Source: Leucobacter rhizosphaerae (lineage in GTDB: Bacteria > Actinomycetota > Actinomycetes > Actinomycetales > Microbacteriaceae). Taken from it: a stretch of DNA of 64,000 bases. The notes under the pieces are model-generated. The model was not told where the DNA came from, searched no databases, and saw nothing but the letters and a program-made list of their open reading frames with translations. Shown one piece after another: positions 57,012 through 64,000 of this stretch. The stretch's first letter is position 1, and each line of letters opens with the position of its first letter. A program made the translations under genes and the position numbers. The stretch is from positions 2,728,001 through 2,792,000 of the forward strand of contig NZ_CP095043.1 in the NCBI RefSeq assembly GCF_022919175.1, read 5' to 3'.

Positions 57012-57844
57012 AGCATCTCCGCAATCTTCTTCTCGGAACGGTTGAAGACGAACACGCCGACGAGTACCGCCGCCGCTGTCCACCCCACACAGGTCACGAG
57101 ATGGATGGTGTCCGGCCAACGGTTGTCGTAGAGCAACTGGCGGAACGCGGTCACGAAGTGGTACATCGGGTTCAACGTATAGAGGTCGAAAACCGTGATG
57201 TTGGTGTTCAAGAGTCCGCCGAAGCGGTCCGACATGTCGCGGATGAGTGAGGCCGGGTAGATGATTGGCGTCAGGTACATCCACAGCTGCAGCAGGATCC
57301 CGAGCAGGTACTGAGTGTCGCGGAAGTGGATCGTGACGATCGCGAGGATCCACCCGAGGCCACTCGCGAACATCGCGAGGAGGAGCATGAGGAGCAGGGT
57401 GCCCGGGATCCAGATGAGGACCTGGCTGCCGACGAGCAGCAGCGCGATGACGAGTACGAGCATCTCGAGCATCCAGTTCATGCCGAGCGTTCCGACGGCG
57501 GCCAGCGGCAGCACGGACCTCGGGAAGTACACCTTCGTGATCAAGCCGGTGTTCGCGAGCAACGAGTTCGAGGTTGCGTTCAAGCTGCCGGCGAAGAACC
57601 CCCAGGGGAGCAGGCCGCACATCAGCCAGATCGGGAAGATGTTGAGACCGCTGGGATCGCCGGCCTCGGGCTGGATCCGGAACACCATCGAAAAGATGAA
57701 GGTGTAGATCAGCATCGACGCGAGCGGGTTCAGCAGCGACCACAGTCGACCGAGGACCGTCCGCTTGTACTGCCCTCGTGTCTCCCGCAACACGAGATTC
57801 GCGAGGAGCTCGCGTGAGGCCCACAGCTCCTTGAAAAACTGCAT
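57008..57844 (-). CDS. Wzm/TagG-type polysaccharide ABC transporter permease
   Basis: 278 aa with six transmembrane helices. N-terminal FFKELWASRELLANLVLRE and KRTVLGRLWSLLNPL are typical of ABC-2 polysaccharide permeases (RfbA/TagG/Wzm). Later segments include WGFFAGSLNATSNSLLANTGLI, VYFPRSVLPL and YLTPIIYPASLI before the last helices. It forms the membrane channel for Wzt and moves the completed glycan across the cytoplasmic membrane. The stop overlaps the wzt start. The upstream region (57845-58130) is a divergent promoter shared with a GT2 gene. Confidence 0.94.
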   Translation of the reverse strand: MQFFKELWASRELLANLVLRETRGQYKRTVLGRLWSLLNPLASMLIYTFIFSMVFRIQPEAGDPSGLNIFPIWLMCGLLPWGFFAGSLNATSNSLLANTGLITKVYFPRSVLPLAAVGTLGMNWMLEMLVLVIALLLVGSQVLIWIPGTLLLMLLLAMFASGLGWILAIVTIHFRDTQYLLGILLQLWMYLTPIIYPASLIRDMSDRFGGLLNTNITVFDLYTLNPMYHFVTAFRQLLYDNRWPDTIHLVTCVGWTAAAVLVGVFVFNRSEKKIAEML

Positions 57845-57903
57845 GCTAGGTTCCTACTCTCACCTTCCGCGCTTCGCGCCAGACCGCGAGACATCGACTT
57901 CTT

Positions 57904-57909
57904 AGTGTA
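57904..57909 (-). promoter_or_regulatory. -10 box TACACT for wzm-wzt
   Basis: Minus-strand TACACT lies about 60 nt before the wzm ATG, leaving room for the GAGAGTAGGA SD. Confidence 0.4.
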
Positions 57910-58007
57910 GGTGCTATTTCTCCAGCGACCTGTCAGGTCGCCCCTGGTTGCGGGACGCGGTGCCCGTCGTCTCGGCGGGGGCCGTGAGCGCGCTCATCGT
58001 CTGCGGC

Positions 58008-58013
58008 TAGAAT
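58008..58013 (+). promoter_or_regulatory. -10 box TAGAAT for the GT2 pair at 58-60 kb
   Basis: TAGAAT on the + strand, with about a 110-nt leader before ATG 58131. It is divergent from the wzm promoter. Confidence 0.4.
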
Positions 58014-58130
58014 TGGCACGGTCCGAGGTGCTGCGGCACCGCGGAGCCCCGTGTCGGCGCACGGCTCGGCCGCGTGTGGCACGAGCGATCCGATACGCGG
58101 ATGACGAGATGAGATGTGGTTGGGAGCGGA

Positions 58131-59021
58131 ATGACACGGTCTGTGGACATTCAGTCGGTGGTCTACCTCAATGCGCCGGAGGACCTGATTCGCGCTGCGG
58201 AGGCGGTGAGCAACGCCGCCCGCGTCGCTCGTGAGGAGGGTGCGCTCGGCGACTGGGCGTTCCGGCTCGGCGATGGCAGCCCCGATGCGATGCTCGGCGA
58301 CTCCGATCTGGAGACGATTCGGACGCTGGTCGAGGCGCAGGGCGGACAGTTCGAGTACGACGTCTTCGGCATCAATCTCGGATCCGCGGCCGGTCACAAC
58401 CGGTTGGCCGAGCGTGCGGATCTGGACGAGATCGTGATCCTGAACCCCGATGCGCTCATGGCCCCCGATCTGTTGCAGGTGCTCATCGAAACGACGGCGC
58501 CGGACGTCGGGTTCATCGAGGCGCGCCAGCTCCCGGTCGAGCACCCGAAGGAGTACGACCCCGTCACCGGTGATACGCAGTGGGGGTCGACGGCGTGCGC
58601 GATGATTCCGCGCGAGCTCTTCGTCGCGCTCAACGGCTTCGACGCCGAAACCTTCTTCCTGTATTGCGACGACGTCGACTTCTCGTGGCGGGTGAGGCTC
58701 GCGGGCAAGCGCGTCGTGCTGCAGTCCGCGGCGCGGCTCTTCCACGACAAGCGGCTCACGCCGACGGGCGACTGGCCGTCGTCGAATGCCGAGCGCTACT
58801 ACTCCGCGGAAGCCGCACTGCTGCTCGCGTACAAGTACTCGCGGGACGACATCCTCGAGCAGAACCTCCGCGCCTTCGCGAGCTCTGAGGACGCGAACCT
58901 GCGGAAGGCACTCGCGGCCTTCGAGCGTCGGCGAACGACGGGTCCGCTTCCCGATCGCGTCGATCGCGAGCACCTCGTCGCGGACTTTGTGCTTGGAAAC
59001 TACACGACGCACCGCTACTAG
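58131..59021 (+). CDS. GT2-type glycosyltransferase
   Basis: 296 aa from ATG 58131; a GTG five codons earlier is an alternative. The core resembles rhamnosyl/galactofuranosyl-type GT2 enzymes: SAAGHNRLAERADLDEIVILNPDALMAP (DXD-like Asp-Ala), GSTACAMIPRELFVALNGFD and FFLYCDDVDFSWRVRLAG (catalytic Asp pair). The N-terminal nucleotide-binding stretch (IQSVVYLNAPEDLIRAAEAV) is divergent from canonical GT2 starts. Cytoplasmic, no membrane helix. The next GT2 gene starts 17 nt later, so the two probably act in sequence on one glycan. Confidence 0.82.
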   Translation: MTRSVDIQSVVYLNAPEDLIRAAEAVSNAARVAREEGALGDWAFRLGDGSPDAMLGDSDLETIRTLVEAQGGQFEYDVFGINLGSAAGHNRLAERADLDEIVILNPDALMAPDLLQVLIETTAPDVGFIEARQLPVEHPKEYDPVTGDTQWGSTACAMIPRELFVALNGFDAETFFLYCDDVDFSWRVRLAGKRVVLQSAARLFHDKRLTPTGDWPSSNAERYYSAEAALLLAYKYSRDDILEQNLRAFASSEDANLRKALAAFERRRTTGPLPDRVDREHLVADFVLGNYTTHRY

Positions 59022-59037
59022 GAGGGACGGAGAGACG

Positions 59038-60105
59038 ATGACTGAAACAGCGAAAACACGCGGCTCTGCGGCCGAGGTATGGCTCGAGAACCTCATTCAA
59101 GGCGACGTGCACGAGGATCTCAAGAAGCCGATCGCCGAGGCGATCGCAGTGCTCGCCGAGGCTCGGCGATCCGAGGAGGACCGCCCGTTCCTCACCGTCG
59201 TGATGCGCACCCAGGGAAAGAAGCCTGAGGCGTTCAAGGACGCGATCCTGACCCTCTACGGGCAGAGCGATCAAGACTTCGAGTTGCTGGTCATGGCGCA
59301 CAACACGGGAGAGTCGGATCTCGCGGTCGTGCGGCGCATCATCGATCAGCAGGCACCGAGCTTCCGTGAGCGGATCCGCCTCGTCGAGGTCACCGGCGGC
59401 GGACGCTCCCGGCCGCTCAACACCGCGCTGACCGAAGGCCGGGGCCGCTACTTCGCCTTCTTCGACGATGACGACCTGGTGTTCGGCCACTGGGTGGAGT
59501 CCTTCCACACGGCATCCGAGCAGCAGCGGGGCCGTCTGCTCCGCGCTGTCGGATCGACCCAGCGCATGGAGCACGAGACGTGGCCGGGCGGGGCGAGCGG
59601 GTTCCGCAGCACCACGTGGCCGAAGGCGGAGTACCTGCGGACCTTCGAATTCGAGCGTCATCTCGAGAGGAACCACTCGCCCTTCATGTCGGTCGCTTTC
59701 CCGCGCGAGCTCTTCGAGACCTGGGGCGAGCGCTTCGACGAAGTGCTCGACGTGTGCGAGGACTGGGACATGATCCTCCGCGGCGCATTCCTCGTGGGCG
59801 TCACCTCGGTCGACGAACTCACCGTGGTCTACCGGCTGTGGACGGGCGTGACCTCCAGCTACACCGAGCACGACCGTGCCGCGTGGCAGGCTTCGGAAGC
59901 CCGGGTGCGCGACAAGCTGAACTCCCGACCCTCGATCATGCCCGAGGGGGCGCCGAACTCGATCGTGGACTCGATGCGTCAGGTCGAGACCCAGATCGTG
60001 ATCGACAACCCCGTGATCCACCAGATCATGAGCAGCACGTCGTGGCGGATCACCGCCCCGCTGCGATGGGTGACGAACCAGGCGCGCCGCGCGATTCGCC
60101 GGTGA
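59038..60105 (+). CDS. GT2 glycosyltransferase
   Basis: 355 aa from ATG 59038, SD GGAGGGACGGAGAG; the frame is open upstream only through the preceding gene. An ~48-residue N-terminal helical region comes before FLTVVMRTQGKKPEAFKDAI, LYGQSDQDFELLVMAHNTGE, VEVTGGGRSRPLNTALTEGRG and YFAFFDDDDLVFGHWVESF, where the Asp run is the metal/nucleotide-binding DXD. FDEVLDVCEDWDMILRGAF gives the catalytic acidic region. The C-terminal helices end in a basic segment (RRAIRR) that may touch the membrane. A strong hairpin terminator follows immediately. Confidence 0.86.
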   Translation: MTETAKTRGSAAEVWLENLIQGDVHEDLKKPIAEAIAVLAEARRSEEDRPFLTVVMRTQGKKPEAFKDAILTLYGQSDQDFELLVMAHNTGESDLAVVRRIIDQQAPSFRERIRLVEVTGGGRSRPLNTALTEGRGRYFAFFDDDDLVFGHWVESFHTASEQQRGRLLRAVGSTQRMEHETWPGGASGFRSTTWPKAEYLRTFEFERHLERNHSPFMSVAFPRELFETWGERFDEVLDVCEDWDMILRGAFLVGVTSVDELTVVYRLWTGVTSSYTEHDRAAWQASEARVRDKLNSRPSIMPEGAPNSIVDSMRQVETQIVIDNPVIHQIMSSTSWRITAPLRWVTNQARRAIRR

Positions 60106-60140
60106 GTCGTGGGGCGGGCGATGAGCGCCCGCCCCACGAC
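60106..60140. terminator. Bidirectional terminator after the GT2 pair
   Basis: Perfect 15-bp arms (60106-60120 and 60126-60140) around a 5-nt loop, starting right after the GT2 stop and ending 4 nt before the stop of the convergent acyltransferase. Confidence 0.85.
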
Positions 60141-60144
60141 CGTC

Positions 60145-61314
60145 TCAGCCTTGGCGGACCTCCGCAGGCGTGAGACCCGTTTCCGGCTCGGAGACCCGAT
60201 CCGCATCTCGTCCGGTCGCGACGCGGGTGCGGCGCAGCGCCGGGCGCTCGACGAGGTACCAGCTCGCGACGGCGAACACGGCTGTGACCGCGAGCGCGGC
60301 GAAGGAGAACGCCCAGGGCCCGAGGAACGCGAGGCCGAACACGGCGAGCAGCTGCTGCACTGGGAACGCGTAGACATACACGCCATAAGACACGTCGTTG
60401 CGCGCGATCCACGACGGCTGCGGCACGACCGTGGACAGCCACAGCAGCCCGTACGCGAGCAGCGGTGCCGTCAGCTGCGCCGTCCAGATCGGACCGTTGC
60501 CGATCCCGATGACCACCACCGCGAGCGACAGGACCCCGGGGATCCAGTGCAGCCCGAAGTACGGCAGCACGAACCGCATGAGCGCACCGCCGAGGAAGTA
60601 CGGCAGGAGCATGGCCAGCAGCCGGAAGGACTCGTTGCCGTCGAGGAAGCTCAGCGCGAACTCGATCTTCGCGTACACCACGACCGAGAGCACAAACGCG
60701 ATCGCGATGGGCCAGACCGAGGTGCGGGCGCGCCTCCAGATCAGCAGCACCCCGACGAACATGTAGCAGAGGAACTCGTAGAAGAGCGTCCAGAGCGAAC
60801 CGTTCCAGACGTTGGGGTAAGGCACGCTCCCCAGCGTGTCGCCGATCGCGTAGGCCCGAACCTCCAGGAAGAGGTTCTGGAATACGTAGCTGAGCGGGCT
60901 CGGGGGAGTGCGCAGATACCCGACGAGCGTGCCGTGATTCACGAGGTGCGCGACCGGTCCGAAGAGCACCACGGTCACCAGCAGTACGGCGAGGAACGCC
61001 GGGAAAATGCGGCCGATGCGCAGCAGGAGGAAGTTCGCGAACCGGGTCCGCTGCCGACTCGCCGTGATGAGGTAGCCGCTCGCGGCAAAGAACCCCGCGA
61101 CGGCCCAGGCGCCCAGGTGCTGCCCGCCCCACGCCGGCTGCACCTCGGGGGGAAGCCCGATGATGAAGTAGGTGTGCGCGAACAGCACGGTCGATGCGAG
61201 CACCAACCGGATCAGGTTCAGGCTGTTGTTCTTGGGGTCGAGTTGTGTGCCGAAGAACTTGGACCTCGCCGGTGAGGACACTCCGGCGAGGGATGCCTCA
61301 CGCAGGCTGGACAT
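60145..61314 (-). CDS. Acyltransferase family 3 (OafA-like) membrane protein
   Basis: 389 aa from ATG 61314, which overlaps the end of the epimerase gene by 17 nt; the longer frame runs antisense-free but inside the epimerase. About ten transmembrane helices. The key motif is STVLFAHTYFIIG with the helix-1 His, followed by GAWAVAGFFAASGYLIT and RIGRIFPAFLAVLLV. Late segment NDVSYGVYVYAFPVQQLLAV parallels the acyltransferase at 48.7 kb, so the locus has two related but distinct enzymes. It probably O-acylates a surface glycan residue. The C-terminal ~30 residues are a charged cytoplasmic tail. Confidence 0.86.
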   Translation of the reverse strand: MSSLREASLAGVSSPARSKFFGTQLDPKNNSLNLIRLVLASTVLFAHTYFIIGLPPEVQPAWGGQHLGAWAVAGFFAASGYLITASRQRTRFANFLLLRIGRIFPAFLAVLLVTVVLFGPVAHLVNHGTLVGYLRTPPSPLSYVFQNLFLEVRAYAIGDTLGSVPYPNVWNGSLWTLFYEFLCYMFVGVLLIWRRARTSVWPIAIAFVLSVVVYAKIEFALSFLDGNESFRLLAMLLPYFLGGALMRFVLPYFGLHWIPGVLSLAVVVIGIGNGPIWTAQLTAPLLAYGLLWLSTVVPQPSWIARNDVSYGVYVYAFPVQQLLAVFGLAFLGPWAFSFAALAVTAVFAVASWYLVERPALRRTRVATGRDADRVSEPETGLTPAEVRQG

Positions 61315-62389
61315 CGGGCTGATCGTTGATCCAATTGACGAGGCGATGGATCCCGTCGCGGAGACTGTATTGCGGTGTCCAATCGAGCTCCCGCTGGGCT
61401 CGATCGATATCGGCCCACGCGTGACGTACGTCGCCGAGCCGGTAGGCACCGGTGACGTGCGGCGCGGGAGCGCCGTATTCGGCGCTGATGAGTTCCGCGG
61501 CATCGGAGATGGTGTGGACCGAGCCCAGACCGATGTCGAGCGCGCGGCGCGGCGCGGGCGAGACGGTCGCTGCCGCCACGACGGCAGAGGCGACGTCGTC
61601 GATCAGGATGAAGTCGCGGCGGACGGCGCCGTCCTCGTACAGCGGGATGGACTTGCCGCCCATCGCCATCCGGCAGAACAGCGACATGATGCCCGTGTAG
61701 GGGTTGATGAGGGACTGCCCGGGGCCGTAGACATTCTGGAGGCGCAGCACGACCGCCTCGACGCCGAACGAATCGGCCCAGGTCTGGATGAGGTGCTCCT
61801 GCGCGAGCTTCGTCGCGGCGTACACGCTGACGGGGCTCGGCGTGACGCTGCTCGCGTCCATGGCCACCGGCTCGGCGTCGGGGAAGTCCCACTGCGCCGA
61901 CTCGAGCTGGGCGACGGATCGCTGACCGGGGTACGCGATATCGCCGTCTGAGTTCTTCCACGCGCCCTCACCGTAGACGGCGCGGCTGCTCGTGAGCACG
62001 ATCCGGCCGGGCATCGTCTCGTTGCGGCGGAGGGCGTCGAGCATCTGCGTCGTCCCGACGACGTTCACGGTCGCGTGACGGGTCGACTCGCTCAGGGACT
62101 GGCCCGTGCCCGTTTCGGCGGCCAGGTGGATGATCGTGTCCGGGTGGAAATCTGCGAGGACCCGGTCCCAGTCCTCGGCGACACTCACATCGCCGACGAC
62201 GAGCGTGACGCGCGGGTCGAGCGCCTCGGGCCGGTCGCCGCTCGAGTGGATCTGCGGGTGGAGGTTGTCGAACGCGACGATCTCGGTCGCGGAGTCGAGG
62301 AGCGGCGCGATCGCCGTGCCGATGAAGCCCGCGCCGCCGGTGACGAGGGTGCGTCCGAGCGGACGTGTGGACAGGGCCGATGCGGTCAC
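61298..62389 (-). CDS. NAD-dependent sugar-nucleotide epimerase/dehydratase
   Basis: 363 aa, GTG start with AAGGAGA five nt upstream. Extended SDR: GRTLVTGGAGFIGTAIAPLL (NAD-binding), IIHLAAETGTGQS, LTSSRAVYGEG, VYAATKLAQEHLIQTW (Tyr-X3-Lys), LRLQNVYGPGQSL and RRDFILIDDVASAV. The Ser of TSS is in place. An ~28-residue loop between YGEG and the YxxxK (DIAYPGQRSVAQLESAQWDF) is like that of some dTDP/UDP-sugar epimerases or reductases such as StrP-like and WbpP-like enzymes. The product sugar cannot be fixed from sequence. It heads a two-gene operon with the acyltransferase. Confidence 0.85.
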   Translation of the reverse strand: MTASALSTRPLGRTLVTGGAGFIGTAIAPLLDSATEIVAFDNLHPQIHSSGDRPEALDPRVTLVVGDVSVAEDWDRVLADFHPDTIIHLAAETGTGQSLSESTRHATVNVVGTTQMLDALRRNETMPGRIVLTSSRAVYGEGAWKNSDGDIAYPGQRSVAQLESAQWDFPDAEPVAMDASSVTPSPVSVYAATKLAQEHLIQTWADSFGVEAVVLRLQNVYGPGQSLINPYTGIMSLFCRMAMGGKSIPLYEDGAVRRDFILIDDVASAVVAAATVSPAPRRALDIGLGSVHTISDAAELISAEYGAPAPHVTGAYRLGDVRHAWADIDRAQRELDWTPQYSLRDGIHRLVNWINDQPDVQPA

Positions 62390-62621
62390 GAGTTCTCCTT
62401 GATTCTGCAGTGCGGGTCGGGGCCCGCATCGGCCATTATCCCAGGTTCTCCGTCAGTCGGGTGTCCAAAGCCCCGCAGCGCCCTGCGAGCGGGCCCGGGA
62501 GCCCGGCCGCTGCGGAGCGTGGAGCAACTACCATGGAACCGATACGTTGAGCCTCCTGGAGGCTCCGCGCCGGCACACGACGCACCGTCGATCACGATGA
62601 CTCCGAGGAGAGCACCCCCGT

Positions 62622-64000
62622 ATGGACCCGAACACCCCGCTTGTTTCCGTCGTTCTCGTGAACTTTCGAGGCGCGGACGACACGATCGAGGCCATCCGTC
62701 ACCTCGGTCAACTCGACTGGCCGGCCGAGGCGCTGGAGATCGTCGTCGTCGAGAACGCCTCCGGCGATGACAGCGCGCAGCGGATCCGAGCTGCGGCGCC
62801 GCACGTGCGTCTCATCGAGTCGAAGAAGAACCTCGGATTCGCGGGCGGTTGCAACCTCGGCGTGCAGCGGAGCACCGGGTCGATCGTCGCGCTGCTGAAC
62901 AACGACGCGAAGCCGGACCGCGGCTGGGTGCGCAGCGCGGTCGCCCGGTTCGAGACCTCGAGCCGGGTGGGGGCCGTCGCGAGCCGGGTGCTGGACTGGG
63001 ACGGCAACAACGTGGACTTCATCGGCGCCGGCCTCACGTGGTTCGGGATGGGCTACAAGCCCTATTCAGGACTGCCGATCCCCGACACGGAGGACGTCGC
63101 CCACGACGTGCTCTTCGGTACGGGGTCCGCGATGTTCGTGCGGCGGGACGTCTACGACGAACTGGGCGGCTTCGACGAGCGGTACTTCATGTTCTTCGAG
63201 GACGTCGATCTCGGATGGCGGCTGAACCTCAAGGGCTACCGCTACGTCTACGAGCCCGCGTCGCTCGCGTACCACAAGCACCACGCGAGCATGGACAAGC
63301 TCGGCGCCTACAAGGAAACCTACCTGCTGGAGCGCAACGCGCTCTACACCCTCTACAAGAACCTCGGCGACGAGGCGATCAGCGAGACGCTCACTGCGAC
63401 GCTGCTCCTCGCCGTGCGCCGGGGCATCGCCCGCGGCGGACTCGACTCGAGCGCCTACGACATCCGGAAGGCGGCCGCCGACTCCGAGCTGACGGAGGCG
63501 CTGCCGAAGGACACGGTCGCGACGCTGTACGCGATCGACCAGTTCGTGCAGGAACTGCCGCAGCTCGTGAAGGCGCGCGCGGAGATCCAGTCGGGCCGAG
63601 TCACTCCCGAGCACGTCATCCATCGCCGCTTCCTGGACACGAATGCTCCGTCGTTCACGGGGGAGCACTTCATGAAGGGCTATCAGCGGATCACGGAGGC
63701 CTTCGACGTGCTCGACGCGCCCCACCGCACCAACGTGCTCATCATCACCGGTGATCCCATCGGGGCGAAGATGGCCGGACCGGCGATCCGGGCCTGGCAC
63801 ATGGCGGAGTCGCTTGCACCCGCGAACGACGTGCGCCTCGTCAGCCTCGCGGGCCACGAGGATCTCGCCGCCGACTTCGTGCTCGACACCGTGCGCCCGG
63901 GCGACAACCGGGCGATGTCCGCGCACGAGCAGTGGGCGGACGTGATCATCTTCCAGGGCCTCGCGATGGCGCTCTTCCCGTCGATCCGCAAGACCCAGAA
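62622..64000 (+). CDS. Large GT2-GT4 type glycosyltransferase (3' end outside window)
   Basis: Open from ATG 62622 to the window edge, 459 codons without a stop. The GT2 domain (~1-250) has LVSVVLVNFRGADDTIEAI, IVVVENASGDDSAQRI, NLGFAGGCNLGVQRS, VALLNNDAKPDRGWV (DXD-like), GSAMFVRRDVYDELGGF and YFMFFEDVDLGWRLN. After a helical linker (~255-365), RTNVLIITGDPIGAKMAGPAIRAWHMAE begins what looks like the N-terminal half of a GT4/GT-B enzyme. Two transferases in one chain would add two sugars in turn. GAGGAG lies about 12 nt before the ATG. Confidence 0.85.
   Translation, partial: MDPNTPLVSVVLVNFRGADDTIEAIRHLGQLDWPAEALEIVVVENASGDDSAQRIRAAAPHVRLIESKKNLGFAGGCNLGVQRSTGSIVALLNNDAKPDRGWVRSAVARFETSSRVGAVASRVLDWDGNNVDFIGAGLTWFGMGYKPYSGLPIPDTEDVAHDVLFGTGSAMFVRRDVYDELGGFDERYFMFFEDVDLGWRLNLKGYRYVYEPASLAYHKHHASMDKLGAYKETYLLERNALYTLYKNLGDEAISETLTATLLLAVRRGIARGGLDSSAYDIRKAAADSELTEALPKDTVATLYAIDQFVQELPQLVKARAEIQSGRVTPEHVIHRRFLDTNAPSFTGEHFMKGYQRITEAFDVLDAPHRTNVLIITGDPIGAKMAGPAIRAWHMAESLAPANDVRLVSLAGHEDLAADFVLDTVRPGDNRAMSAHEQWADVIIFQGLAMALFPSIRKTQ

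Overview
The window is high-GC DNA with dense, often overlapping genes, GTG starts and leaderless promoters. It carries actinobacterial signatures: HtaA heme receptors, a tRNA-Trp-secE-nusG-rplK-rplA block, a MoxR/DUF58/transglutaminase-like/PP2C/FHA/Ser-Thr kinase cluster, LCP wall ligases and LGFP repeats. This fits a Microbacteriaceae-type actinomycete, plausibly Leucobacter or a close relative. The genus is inference.

Layout. 1-11.1 kb, all on +, is a heme-acquisition locus: a truncated membrane protein, three HtaA-type surface proteins, a divergent heme oxygenase, a small lipoprotein and a lytic transglycosylase. 11.2-17.1 kb is housekeeping: an aspartate-type aminotransferase (-), tRNA-Trp, secE, nusG, then a molybdopterin oxidoreductase lodged between nusG and rplK, then rplK and rplA. 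17.2-32.5 kb is a signalling/surface cluster: kinase, a 1992-residue anchored Ig/FN3 protein, MoxR ATPase, DUF58 protein, a transglutaminase-like membrane protein lacking the expected Cys, PP2C phosphatase, a DETVV-repeat membrane protein and an FHA protein. 32.6-41.2 kb is mixed: an EEP-family hydrolase, an MFS-MarR drug-efflux operon with a readable promoter/operator, a DUF559-type gene between two copies of a palindromic repeat, purK-purE, a second MFS gene and a glycosyltransferase.

41.4-64 kb is a cell-surface glycan locus: two LCP proteins, an OpgB-like phosphoglycerol transferase, the dTDP-L-rhamnose pathway (RmlA, RmlB, fused RmlC-RmlD), an NAD-dependent epimerase, six GT2-type glycosyltransferases, two acyltransferases, a Wzm/Wzt exporter and a large secreted LGFP-repeat protein. 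The simplest reading is synthesis of a rhamnose-containing wall polysaccharide, export by Wzm/Wzt and attachment to peptidoglycan by LCP enzymes.

Most notable points. (1) The Wzt ATPase ends in two LGFP-type repeats like those of the divergently organised neighbouring secreted protein. (2) Three genes (HtaA2, aminotransferase, rmlCD) are each broken by an apparent one-base loss in a G/C run, restored exactly by adding one base; this looks like systematic homopolymer undercalling. (3) Several starts sit 6-7 nt after a TANNNT -10 box, implying leaderless transcripts. (4) Four copies of a Cys-pair/GAHG repeat occur in the HtaA proteins. (5) DETVV/DRTVV motifs recur in the protein before the FHA gene and in the FHA protein itself.
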